Assembly: GCA_015493495.1 (NCBI GenBank)
Contig: WGDB01000120.1
Location: forward strand, 1 to 38,386
Source of the DNA: Helicobacteraceae bacterium
GTDB taxonomy: Bacteria > Campylobacterota > Campylobacteria > Campylobacterales > Sulfurimonadaceae
Reading direction: 5' to 3'
Length of the DNA: 38,386 nt
Position numbers and translations under genes: made by a program. The notes beneath the pieces were generated by a model, which was not told the origin of the DNA, ran no database searches, and saw nothing but the letters and a program-made list of their open reading frames with translations. Positions 1-6,976 of this stretch are shown here, piece after piece. Position 1 is the first letter of the stretch, and the number at the start of each line of letters is the position of its first letter.

Positions 1-93
1 GCCTATATATATCAATATTGCAAAAAGTGTATACCCAAAAATTGTATTAATTATTCCTACAATTAAAAATCTAATCAGTTGTTTTTTTAACAA
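1..93 (-). CDS. GtrA-like membrane protein, N-terminal part only
   Basis: Only the first 31 codons lie in the window; the gene runs off the left edge. The translation starts with a Lys-rich tip and continues as a hydrophobic helix containing FLIVGIINTIFGYTLF, the characteristic first helix of GtrA-family proteins. These small four-helix proteins are thought to flip polyprenyl-linked sugars across the inner membrane. The reading frame is closed upstream by a stop and has no ATG, so a TTG at 91-93 is the likely start; it overlaps the last codons of the upstream glycosyltransferase by 7 bases. The GtrB-like partner next door supports the call. Confidence 0.7.
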   Translation of the reverse strand, partial: MLKKQLIRFLIVGIINTIFGYTLFAILIYIG

Positions 94-1022
94 TTTATTG
101 TATCTTTAACTATATATATCTGTCTATTTTTAGTTTCATCAAATATTTTACCCAAGTATAATCCTAAAATACCCATATTAGCAAATAATAATCCACCGAT
201 AAAATATATAGAAACCATTACAGATGTCCATCCTGCTACAGGAACACCAAATAAAAAGTATCTACTTATTAAGTATATTGCAAAAATCATAGATAACAAC
301 GAAAGTAAAAAACCAAATTGTATAGAAAGTCTCAAAGGTTTATTGGATTGAGAAACTATACTATCAACAGCAAAGTTGATAAGTTTACTGAGTGTATATG
401 AACTTTTTCCTTCTTCTCTTGCAGCATGTTCAATATCAATTTGAGCTACATTAAAACCAAGCCATTCAACAAAAAGAGGAAAGTTTCTATTTTGTTCTTG
501 CAACTTGCACAACTGTTTTACTACTTGTTTAGAAATAATACTAAAGTTGGCAATTGAACTGTCGCTCTTTTTTTCTGTAAAATAGTCATAAACCTTATAA
601 AAAAGTTTAGATCCAAGTCTTTTAAAAAAAGAGTCTTTTCTATCTACTCTTTTACCCCAGACAACATCATACCCTTCTTGGACTTTCTCATATAGTTTTA
701 GAATCTCTTCAGGTTGATCTTGGAGATCACAATCCATAACTACTGTCCAGTCCCCTTGAGCATAATCCAGACCTGCTGTTATGGCTCTATGCTGGCCAAA
801 GTTCCGTGAAAAGTTTATGCCTTTTACTCGGCTGTCCTGTGATGCCAAGAGTTTGATCTTTTCCCAGGCGTTGTCTGGGCTTGCATCGTTGACCATGATG
901 ATCTCAAAGTCATCAGTTATAGATGAAAGCGTTTTTATTAAGCGTTCATATAGTAGATCTAGACTTGCACAACAACCGTAAACTGGCGTTACTACTGATA
1001 TATGAATATGATTATTTTCCAA
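87..1022 (-). CDS. Family 2 glycosyltransferase, GtrB/DPM1-like, membrane-anchored
   Basis: This 311-residue protein begins with a GT-A fold: ISVVTPVYG near residue 8, a VNDASPD loop near residue 44 and the metal/nucleotide-sugar motif DCDLQDQPEE near residue 97. The C-terminal third holds two membrane helices, about residues 235-258 and 268-293. This architecture is that of GtrB-type enzymes, which transfer a sugar from a nucleotide donor to undecaprenyl phosphate on the cytoplasmic face. The start is a TTG preceded by AGAAGG at good distance; no ATG fits better. It overlaps the GtrA-like gene, suggesting translational coupling, and the pair probably supplies a lipid-linked sugar for surface glycan modification. 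The sugar cannot be read from sequence. Confidence 0.85.
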   Translation of the reverse strand: MENNHIHISVVTPVYGCCASLDLLYERLIKTLSSITDDFEIIMVNDASPDNAWEKIKLLASQDSRVKGINFSRNFGQHRAITAGLDYAQGDWTVVMDCDLQDQPEEILKLYEKVQEGYDVVWGKRVDRKDSFFKRLGSKLFYKVYDYFTEKKSDSSIANFSIISKQVVKQLCKLQEQNRNFPLFVEWLGFNVAQIDIEHAAREEGKSSYTLSKLINFAVDSIVSQSNKPLRLSIQFGFLLSLLSMIFAIYLISRYFLFGVPVAGWTSVMVSIYFIGGLLFANMGILGLYLGKIFDETKNRQIYIVKDTINC

Positions 1023-1033
1023 AGATAGACCTT

Positions 1034-1171
1034 CTAACGTTCTACATTACGATTCAAAAAAGCCAAAACCAAAGCAATAACCAATAGTACACCAAACATC
1101 ACCATCCAAATCGTTCCATCTGCTCCGCCAACCATACTTTGGTTGGGATCATTTAAGTCTTCTATCTTCAT
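1034..1171 (-). CDS. Small single-pass membrane protein, 45 residues
   Basis: A short open frame starts at an ATG at 1169-1171 and ends with TAG at 1034-1036. It has a polar N-terminus (MKIEDLNDPNQSMVGG), one hydrophobic helix at about residues 21-39 and a short basic tail (NRNVER), so it should sit in the inner membrane. A GAGA stretch lies upstream of the ATG as a modest ribosome binding site. It ends 11 bases before the glycosyltransferase start and probably shares its transcript. I do not recognise a family. The clean helix and charge pattern argue for a real gene, but length alone leaves doubt. Confidence 0.55.
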   Translation of the reverse strand: MKIEDLNDPNQSMVGGADGTIWMVMFGVLLVIALVLAFLNRNVER

Positions 1172-1329
1172 AATGTCTCACTGTAATAAAAGTATTTTTT
1201 ATATCATATCCAAAACTTTATTATGCCCCTTTTGGGATACAAGCTTTTAAGTACAGATCTCTTCATCTTCTCATCGTAACTCTTTGGGAAAATAACCTAT
1301 AATGTCATCATCAAAGCTAAAGGCGACCA

Positions 1330-2097
1330 TTGGACATTTTTCAAGCCATTATTATTGGGATTATTGAAGGGTTTACAGAGTTCCTACCTATCTCTTCGAC
1401 AGGGCACATGATCGTTGCGAGTGAGTTTTTGGGTGTCTCTCAAGACAACCTGACTAAAGCTTATGAGGTCATCATACAGTTTGCTGCTATTTTAGCGGTG
1501 ATGTTGGTCTACAGAGAGAAACTCACCCTCAAAAAGATCGATCTTTGGAGTAAACTGATGGTCGCATTTTTTCCATTGGCGATTGTTGGATTTATTTTTA
1601 AAGATGTGATTAAAGAACTTTTTACTGTGAACACTGTTGCTGTTATGTTTATAGTTGGTGGGGTGATATTTCTCGTCGTTGAAAAGTTTTATAAGGAGAA
1701 AGAGAGCCATACTAACGAAGTAGAAAATGTCAGTTACAAGCAGGCACTTGTTGTTGGTTTTGCCCAGATATTTTCACTTATCCCTGGTACCAGTCGTGCC
1801 GGCGCTACCATCATCGGGGGCATGCTGATCAAGATGAACCGTAAGACCAGTGCTGAGTTCTCATTTCTTCTTGCCATCCCTGTTATGGGAGCTGTCACGG
1901 CTTATGATCTTCTCAAACACTACAGCGAATTCGCCGATGCCAACTGGCCTGCCTTTATCATCGGCTTTATCGTAGCCTTCATCGTAGCCTATATAACCAT
2001 CAAACTCTTTTTAGTCTTTTTACAGCGCTTCACATTTGTAGCATTCGGAATCTACCGCATCCTCTTCGGTATCATCCTCTTACTAGTAGCACAATAA
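1330..2097 (+). CDS. uppP: Undecaprenyl-diphosphatase
   Basis: The 255-residue polytopic protein matches UppP/BacA. It carries the two signature motifs of the family: EGFTEFLPISSTGHM near residues 13-27 and PGTSRAG near residues 153-159, which form the active site that removes a phosphate from undecaprenyl pyrophosphate and so recycles the lipid carrier for peptidoglycan and surface glycans. About eight hydrophobic segments fill the rest. The start is TTG at 1330 with AAAGGCG upstream. It is divergent from the preceding glycosylation genes, which draw on the same lipid carrier. Overexpression of the family is known to give bacitracin resistance. Confidence 0.95.
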   Translation: MDIFQAIIIGIIEGFTEFLPISSTGHMIVASEFLGVSQDNLTKAYEVIIQFAAILAVMLVYREKLTLKKIDLWSKLMVAFFPLAIVGFIFKDVIKELFTVNTVAVMFIVGGVIFLVVEKFYKEKESHTNEVENVSYKQALVVGFAQIFSLIPGTSRAGATIIGGMLIKMNRKTSAEFSFLLAIPVMGAVTAYDLLKHYSEFADANWPAFIIGFIVAFIVAYITIKLFLVFLQRFTFVAFGIYRILFGIILLLVAQ

Positions 2098-2123
2098 ACA
2101 TCTCATTTTAATTACTTAACTTC

Positions 2124-2143
2124 ATTCCTGTCCAGACAGGAAT
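2124..2143. other. Perfect 9-bp inverted repeat after uppP
   Basis: ATTCCTGTC and its complement GACAGGAAT are separated by two bases, giving a compact stem 27 bases after the uppP stop. No U-run follows, so it is not a classical intrinsic terminator; it may protect the mRNA 3' end. Confidence 0.5.
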
Positions 2144-2189
2144 AAGACAAGCGAAGTGCCATCTTCCTCCGACCCGTTAGAAGAAGAGA

Positions 2190-2276
2190 TTTGGTGCAGT
2201 TTGTGCAAAATGTCTGACCAATAGCGTACTGCTGTACGTGGAGTATCAGACTTTTGTGCAAAATGTGCCGAAGCTA
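2190..2276 (-). repeat. 87-nt intergenic repeat, copy 1, at the rubredoxin 3' end
   Basis: This stretch aligns without gaps to 27315-27401, with about 60 of 87 positions identical by my count. The best conserved parts are ATAGCGTAC with a GTACG complement a few bases on, and GTGCAAA followed by GCCGAAGCTA. The core can fold as a hairpin (CGTAC/GTACG), and in this copy GTCTGA/TCAGAC extends the pairing. Its right edge contains the rubredoxin stop codon. Both copies sit directly after a minus-strand gene for a small redox protein, so the element is probably transcribed as a 3' untranslated tail. Confidence 0.7.
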
Positions 2277-2441
2277 TTCTTCTAACAACTCGAAGTCTTC
2301 TTTTGTTGCACCACAATCTGGGCAGACCCAATCTTCAGGAATATCCTCAAACGCCGTTCCCGGAGCTATCCCGCCTTCAGGGTCACCCACTTTAGGATTA
2401 TAAACCCAATCACAGACTGTACAAATATATTTTTGACTCAT
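2274..2441 (-). CDS. Rubredoxin
   Basis: The 55-residue protein has the two iron-binding knuckles of rubredoxin, [12 protein letters not shown] near residue 5 and [10 protein letters not shown] near residue 38, giving four cysteines for one Fe. The length is normal for the family. The start chosen is the ATG at 2439-2441, preceded by GAGGAG at good distance; the frame is open a further ten codons upstream but that extension lacks a ribosome binding site and is absent from the family. Rubredoxins carry single electrons in the cytoplasm, often to oxygen- or peroxide-reducing enzymes. No partner oxidoreductase is adjacent. Confidence 0.93.
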   Translation of the reverse strand: MSQKYICTVCDWVYNPKVGDPEGGIAPGTAFEDIPEDWVCPDCGATKEDFELLEE

Positions 2442-2827
2442 AATAGACTCCTCTATATATAGTCTAACCAATCTAAGCAGTTATACACTGTAAAGATATA
2501 TTACAAAAAAAGTTAAAGGTTATATAAGTGTAGAAGAAGAGGGAGGGTGGGGTCTGATGTGTTGATTTTAGAAGTTAAGGAGTTCACTACTCAACACATC
2601 AAGGTAAAAGGGATGAAAATAAATAAGTAAGACACTACGTAGTTGTAATGCTTATGAGAATTATAAGTTTAATACACTGTCAAAGAGCTTAAAAAATGAC
2701 GTTAAAAATAAATATATTGAGTAGTTTAAACGTCAATATATACGTCACTATAAAAGGAGTCAATCATTTTACTCTCTTTTCTTCTGTAGTACTTCTTAAG
2801 TCTCTGTATCCCCACAGGTTGATACCA
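2442..2827. other. 386-bp intergenic stretch with one inverted repeat
   Basis: No convincing gene is seen. The stretch is AT-rich and holds the inverted repeat annotated at 2697-2735, a further ACGTCA at 2742-2747, and a purine-rich run near 2535-2560. It separates rubredoxin from the end of the cytochrome operon, so the rubredoxin promoter should lie here. Confidence 0.5.
2697..2735. promoter_or_regulatory. Inverted repeat TGACGTTAAA/TTTAAACGTCA, possible operator
   Basis: TGACGTTAAA at 2697-2706 is mirrored by TTTAAACGTCA at 2725-2735. A very similar pair with the same 39-bp total span lies at 5038-5076, upstream of the rhodanese operon. Equal spacing at two sites suggests a shared DNA-binding regulator. 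Which gene this copy serves is unclear; rubredoxin starts about 256 bases downstream on the minus strand. Confidence 0.4.
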
Positions 2828-3544
2828 TTACTGCTCTATGATCCATTGAGAGAGTGTCTTTAACTCTTTGTTTGTCATCTGTTTAAATGAAGGCATCTTC
2901 GCATGGCGGGATTCAGTCCATCGATCTTGAGAACCGAGACTGATGCTTTCACTGATCTGTTTACTGTTATCTTTATAACGCTGAGCAATGGCACTAAATG
3001 AAGGTCCCATCTTCTTTTTCTTTATGCCATGGCAGCTTAAACATCCATTTTTTCGGGCAAGACGCTCACCCACTTCTATATTACGCAGTATCTCTCTCTG
3101 TTTCATAATCTTCAAAAAGTTCTCTTGATTATAATGATCAAACATATAGATAGCAATCGCTTCAACTTCATCTTCACTAAGCTTCCCTTTTTGTGAAGGC
3201 ATCAGACCATAATCATTTAAACTTTTTTCATCACAAAATGATTTTTCCTTAGTCGGATTAAAGACATAATCCTTTACAAAAGCGATTGAAGATGGAACCT
3301 TCTCTGCCGGCGTACTGACTTTGATAAAGTCATATACATGAAAAGCCACAGCCATCATCGGTGGTGCCGGTTCATCAGGAGATGTCTCAGGCGGCATGTC
3401 AAGGTTGTGACATGAAGCACATTTTGCCGTTAACAAGGCCTTGCCATCCAGGGTATGACGCTTTTTCTGTTCTTGTGAACAGGCTGTAAAAAGCAGCAGG
3501 ACCAGGGTGATCGTGAAAAAGGTCTTGAAGCTGTTTTTCATCAT
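2828..3544 (-). CDS. Diheme c-type cytochrome, predicted lipoprotein
   Basis: The 238-residue protein begins with a lipoprotein signal (hydrophobic stretch ending LLFTAC, acylated Cys near residue 22). Two heme c attachment motifs follow: CASCH near residue 42 and CLSCH near residue 168. Each lies in a cytochrome-c-like domain with later Met candidates (PPMMAV, KMPSF) as distal ligands. It should be anchored on the periplasmic face of a membrane and pass electrons singly. The start ATG overlaps the TGA of the upstream flavin reductase-like gene as ATGA, so it is the last gene of the operon starting at 5000. Partner enzymes are not obvious; sulfur or other inorganic electron donors are plausible in this group. 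Confidence 0.85.
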   Translation of the reverse strand: MMKNSFKTFFTITLVLLLFTACSQEQKKRHTLDGKALLTAKCASCHNLDMPPETSPDEPAPPMMAVAFHVYDFIKVSTPAEKVPSSIAFVKDYVFNPTKEKSFCDEKSLNDYGLMPSQKGKLSEDEVEAIAIYMFDHYNQENFLKIMKQREILRNIEVGERLARKNGCLSCHGIKKKKMGPSFSAIAQRYKDNSKQISESISLGSQDRWTESRHAKMPSFKQMTNKELKTLSQWIIEQ

Positions 3545-4134
3545 GGGATTTTTGGTGCAGGTACTGCTTTTCCCAGCATGGCGTAACTTTTGCCAACACG
3601 AGCGACAGGAGCATAATCAATATGCATCTTCTCTTTGTCAACAATACACCGTTCATCAATAAACTGCTGCTTGATCTCAACAACCAAAGGAATCGTCTTG
3701 GAACCTTTCAGCTCGATCTCCTGATAGAACTCACAGAAAAATGCTGTCGGTGTCCCCTCCACCATAGGGGGAAAATCCTCAAATGGCCGCGTCAGAGCAA
3801 TGTCAAAAGCTTCAGTCTCACTCTGGGCAGCGTCAAGCTCTTTCGAGCTGAAATGCATCTTTTGAAGCAGCGGTTCATCGACCATACAGATGGTACACTT
3901 TTTACTTTCACGCAGATTATGCAGCGTATCTTTCTCGCTGCCATCACTTTTATGTCCAACAGAGATCAGCAAAGTGGCCGGTTCTGATGAAAGTCCAATG
4001 AAGTAACTAAAAGGCGCGGCGTTCACCACCCCATCCTTTTCTGTGACTACCCAAGCGATAGGCCTTGGAATGATAGTCTGTGCCATCAACTGATACCGCT
4101 GGGTAAGCTCTTTATCACTGTAATCAACGAACAT
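3541..4134 (-). CDS. Flavin reductase-like, FMN-binding split-barrel protein
   Basis: A 197-residue protein whose first part, with TIIPRPIAWVVT near residue 19 followed by NAAPFSYFIGLSSEPATLLISVG, is typical of the DIM6/NTAB flavin reductase-like split barrel that binds FMN. Family members reduce flavins or act as flavoproteins of unknown substrate. I take the ATG at 4132-4134, which has AAAGGAG five bases upstream; an extension of 24 codons is open but overlaps the preceding gene and lacks support. It starts ten bases after the NifX-like gene and overlaps the cytochrome by four bases, so it is translated as part of the same operon. Confidence 0.85.
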   Translation of the reverse strand: MFVDYSDKELTQRYQLMAQTIIPRPIAWVVTEKDGVVNAAPFSYFIGLSSEPATLLISVGHKSDGSEKDTLHNLRESKKCTICMVDEPLLQKMHFSSKELDAAQSETEAFDIALTRPFEDFPPMVEGTPTAFFCEFYQEIELKGSKTIPLVVEIKQQFIDERCIVDKEKMHIDYAPVARVGKSYAMLGKAVPAPKIP

Positions 4135-4144
4135 ACTTTCTCCT

Positions 4145-4516
4145 TTAATGCTTGTGAGTATGACCTTTTTCATGTTTAGCGATGATCTGCTGCACCTTTT
4201 CTGCACTTAGTGTCTCAAGGTCACCGATCTCATACTTGGTAATAAGCGCATTTATCTCAATACGCTCATCACCGGCATATAAAAGTTTGATACCTCTTTT
4301 TTTCACCTCACCATAAGGGCTGCTTCCCATCTCTTTAATGATCAGAGTATCAACACCTTTTGCTGCAAGCCAATTGACAACGGAGACACCGCCTTTATGC
4401 TCATTTTTCTCTATAGAAACACCATGTCCATCATAAAAAGCAAAAAACTTTGCTTTGCCAAACAGTGGTGAGACCGCTGTGTTCTCTTTGTCTGTTTTTA
4501 CTGCTACTGCTAACAT
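4145..4516 (-). CDS. NifX/NifB-C family (dinitrogenase Fe-Mo cofactor domain) protein
   Basis: The 123-residue protein is a single NifX/NafY-type domain: AVAVKTDKENTAVSPLFGKAKFF at the N-terminus, GGVSVVNWLAAKGVDTLII in the middle and a GI(K)LLYAGD stretch later. Small stand-alone members outside nif clusters are common and are thought to bind or deliver metal clusters; nothing here indicates nitrogen fixation. The C-terminus is unusually His-rich (KHEKGHTHKH), suggesting metal binding. The start has AGGAG upstream. It lies between the rhodanese and flavin reductase genes with short gaps. Confidence 0.8.
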   Translation of the reverse strand: MLAVAVKTDKENTAVSPLFGKAKFFAFYDGHGVSIEKNEHKGGVSVVNWLAAKGVDTLIIKEMGSSPYGEVKKRGIKLLYAGDERIEINALITKYEIGDLETLSAEKVQQIIAKHEKGHTHKH

Positions 4517-4532
4517 CTTATCTCCTTCTATC

Positions 4533-5000
4533 TTATTTTAAAGGTGCGTTTTTAGGATTGTCACCTTGAGCCAGACCAACCATGCCATTTTTCATCACCC
4601 TTGTATTTTTAAATCCGATCATCTTTAAGTTCATAACTGCCATCTTCGCACGAGACCCTGAATGGCAGACTATGATGATAGGTCTGTCCGTCGGTAACCT
4701 GTCCAGGTTCTTTTTTTCAAACAGATGCTCAAGCGGAATCTCCAGTCTGTTGTCTGTCTTCAAACCCAAAACTGCCATCTCTCCAGGTGTTCTTATATCT
4801 AAAAAAACAAACTTTTTCTTCTCACGTAGCATCTTAAGTGCTTCATCACTGTCGATCATCAATTTTGATTTGGCTGCATGTTCTTGAGTGACATGTGAAA
4901 ATACTTTATTAAACGCTTCTGCTTTGGCCGTATCGTAAGCCAATACATTTGAACTCAAAATCCCTGTTAAAACAACACCACTTGCAATTTTTCTTATCAT
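4533..5000 (-). CDS. Periplasmic single-domain rhodanese
   Basis: The 155-residue protein has a signal peptide (hydrophobic core, cleavage likely after LAYD near residue 22) followed by one rhodanese domain. The domain shows FVFLDIRTPGEMAVLG near residue 64 and the active-site loop VCHSGSRAKMA near residue 110 with its Cys. Rhodanese domains transfer sulfane sulfur through a Cys persulfide; export points to periplasmic sulfur handling. It is the first gene of the four-gene minus-strand operon. An inverted repeat at 5038-5076 lies immediately upstream of the start and could control it. Confidence 0.88.
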   Translation of the reverse strand: MIRKIASGVVLTGILSSNVLAYDTAKAEAFNKVFSHVTQEHAAKSKLMIDSDEALKMLREKKKFVFLDIRTPGEMAVLGLKTDNRLEIPLEHLFEKKNLDRLPTDRPIIIVCHSGSRAKMAVMNLKMIGFKNTRVMKNGMVGLAQGDNPKNAPLK

Positions 5001-5037
5001 AACCTGTCCTTAATTAATTTATAAGATTGTATGCAAT

Positions 5038-5076
5038 TGACGGTTAAAATAAACTTATACTATAGTTTTAACGTCG
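5038..5076. promoter_or_regulatory. Inverted repeat GACGGTTAAAA/TTTTAACGTC upstream of the rhodanese operon
   Basis: The half-sites at 5038-5049 and 5066-5076 mirror each other and match the pair at 2697-2735 in sequence and in span (39 bp). The position, 38 bases before the rhodanese ATG, suits an operator or activator site. Confidence 0.45.
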
Positions 5077-5224
5077 AAATTAATACGTGTGATATTTTTG
5101 GTTTTGAGTAGCAAAGAGTTATCAAAATGACTGAAAAATGTGTTGCTATAGATGAAAGGTCATTTTAGGTTTTAAAGAGGACAGCAGAGTTTATGATGTA
5201 TTAGAGCAGTAGGAGTAACACCTT

Positions 5225-6811
5225 TTAATAGACCTTCCGCTTCTTGATCTTTTTCAGTTCGCGTGTAATGACAACAGGTTCATGTTCCATCGTGATCCAA
5301 AAGCGTTGTGATTTGTACCCTTTTTTACTAATGAGTATGTCATATTTTCCTGGTTTAAGCTCTATCCCCACCTCATATTTAGGTTTAATATTTAAGATCT
5401 GAATCCTCGCATCATAAGGGGTCGTATTTACAAAAAGCGGGTATGCCGGTTTGATCTCTACTTCTGTCTTGGAGAAGTAGTAACTCATGCCCAAGATCAG
5501 CACAACTATAGGTAAGAGACTTGTCATAAAGATCTTGTTTAAAGAGCGTTCCTTCTCTATCGACTCTTCCTCTTTTTGATGCTGGACCTCTTTTTGGTGG
5601 CGACGCTCTTTTTTAACTTTTTGAAACTCTTCTGCACGCTCTTGTTCGATCTCTTTTAGTGTCTCAAAATCTACCGCCAACTCTTTTGGTGCTTCATCTT
5701 TTGTATCTGGCGCATCAAAGGTCGGCATTGGTTTGGCCGTTGGTTTGACAACACCTTTTTTTGGTGTTGCTTTCTGTGTCTCAACATCGTGCACAGCTGC
5801 CGTTAAACTTTTTTCTATTTTTTCACGTGTCACTTTTTTAGCAGCTTTTGTACGCTCTTTCTCTTTGAGATAAAAGGCATCACGCTGCTCCAAAAAAGCA
5901 TTTTTTTGCTTCTCCCATTTCGACCTGTCATGTTCATGCGCTATGGCATTACCCTCAAAATCACCTTCTACCAAGGTGACATACTCCTCAAAAGAGAGCA
6001 GGTCAGAGAGGTAGAAGTCATTAGAGAGGTCTAGGGCCTCCTCTTCAAAAATGTTTTTATTTAAAAGGTCTCTATCTGTATAAAAAGCCTTAGGTACTTT
6101 ACATGCAGACCAAGAGAGCAGTCCAAAAGCTTCTGCCCTTTTTTGTTGATGTAAGGCTGCTCTAATACGACGTTTGAGTTTTCTTGTTGGGTATATACTC
6201 CGCTCACCCACGGCTATACCCGTAATAATACGGCGACCACTCTTTGCACTTTGGAGTTTTCTTTTCTTATCATTAAGGACAAAACCTGCCTCAGTGACTA
6301 TTTTTCTAATGATCTGCTCTAAGGTCTCTGCAAATTCACGTTGGTTAAACGAGAAGATAAGATCATCCGCATAACGTGTATAGACAGTGTAAGCACCCTC
6401 TTCCGCAATGGTGTTTTTGATCTGTTCATCAAGTTTTAAAAAAGCCAAATTAGCGATTACGGGGCTGGTTGGCAGTCCTTGTCTGGCAATTCCATCTATG
6501 AAACAGAGTTGTTGTTCTTCTTCATTAAGGTACTCTGCTACCATTTCCAGTGTAACACTGTCAAAAAAGTCTTTAAGGTCTAAAGAGAGTGTATAGTTAT
6601 AACCCACGTGTTTTTGCGCATTGCTGACAGGTCCACGTCCACGCAAGAATCCATGGACAATCTGCCCCGTATCTACATTATGTACTTTCTGTTGCAGATC
6701 CAATAAAAATGTTTTGAGTTTTGTTTTGTAAGCTTTTGAAGGGGCATAGATAGTTCTATAAACACCCTTGCCCTTAGAAATTTTAATAATTTTATACTGT
6801 TTAAGTGTCAT
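5225..6811 (-). CDS. Retron reverse transcriptase fused to linker, membrane helix and PEGA-like domain
   Basis: Residues 1 to about 240 are a retron-type reverse transcriptase: NAQKH at 64-68 (the retron NAxxH motif), SLDLKDFFDSV near 76, QGLPTSPVIAN near 111, the catalytic YADD at 147-150, and an ITG at 196-198 where retron RTs have VTG before the thumb. The RT would copy the RNA encoded just upstream at 6827-6927. Residues 290-425 are highly charged (Lys/Glu/Gln), probably coiled coil. A membrane helix follows at about 428-447. Residues 457-518 resemble a PEGA domain (IELKPGKYDILISKKGYKSQ), predicted to lie in the periplasm. Ordinary retron RTs are about 300-350 residues; this one is 528. 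No separate effector gene is adjacent, so the C-terminal half is the likely effector. I do not recall this fusion among named retron types. Confidence 0.88.
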   Translation of the reverse strand: MTLKQYKIIKISKGKGVYRTIYAPSKAYKTKLKTFLLDLQQKVHNVDTGQIVHGFLRGRGPVSNAQKHVGYNYTLSLDLKDFFDSVTLEMVAEYLNEEEQQLCFIDGIARQGLPTSPVIANLAFLKLDEQIKNTIAEEGAYTVYTRYADDLIFSFNQREFAETLEQIIRKIVTEAGFVLNDKKRKLQSAKSGRRIITGIAVGERSIYPTRKLKRRIRAALHQQKRAEAFGLLSWSACKVPKAFYTDRDLLNKNIFEEEALDLSNDFYLSDLLSFEEYVTLVEGDFEGNAIAHEHDRSKWEKQKNAFLEQRDAFYLKEKERTKAAKKVTREKIEKSLTAAVHDVETQKATPKKGVVKPTAKPMPTFDAPDTKDEAPKELAVDFETLKEIEQERAEEFQKVKKERRHQKEVQHQKEEESIEKERSLNKIFMTSLLPIVVLILGMSYYFSKTEVEIKPAYPLFVNTTPYDARIQILNIKPKYEVGIELKPGKYDILISKKGYKSQRFWITMEHEPVVITRELKKIKKRKVY

Positions 6812-6826
6812 GATAAGTATCTTTAA

Positions 6827-6927
6827 AAGGCAGCACGAATTTCAGTGGACACGTCAAAAAAAGTAGGCGAAACGCACTACAAAAACGTGTCTGAACTACG
6901 ATCAAAATCGTAAACAGCTACTGCCTT
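6827..6927 (-). ncRNA. Retron msr-msd RNA
   Basis: Read on the minus strand, the segment has the parts of a retron RNA in order. Repeat a1 AAGGCAG (6927-6921) is complementary to a2 CTGCCTT (6833-6827). TAGC follows a1 directly, offering the branching G at 6918. A small msr hairpin comes next, TACGAT/ATCGTA with a four-base loop (6912-6897). The long msd hairpin spans 6895-6841: TTCAG and ACACGT pair with ACGTGT and CTGAA, then GTAG-GCG pairs with CGC-CTAC around a TTT loop. The RT start codon is 15 bases after a2. The a1/a2 stem is short (7 bp). Exact ends are inferred. Confidence 0.82.
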
Positions 6928-6933
6928 GTGACG

Positions 6934-6939
6934 ATTATA
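6934..6939 (-). promoter_or_regulatory. -10 box of the retron promoter
   Basis: TATAAT on the minus strand ends seven bases before the first base of a1, placing transcription start at the beginning of the retron RNA. There is no good -35 box, which is common for Campylobacterota housekeeping promoters. Confidence 0.55.
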
Positions 6940-6976
6940 AACTACACTTGCTTAATGAAGATTAAACAGAAGTCTT

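Noticed and set aside
4145-4516. Nitrogen fixation cluster suggested by the NifX-like protein
   Set aside because: No nif structural or cofactor genes are near; stand-alone NifX-like proteins are common in non-fixing bacteria.
5225-6811. Group II intron or diversity-generating RT as the identity of the reverse transcriptase
   Set aside because: There is no intron domain V-like RNA or maturase domain, and no variable-template repeat pair. The NAxxH motif and the upstream msr-msd fold favour a retron.
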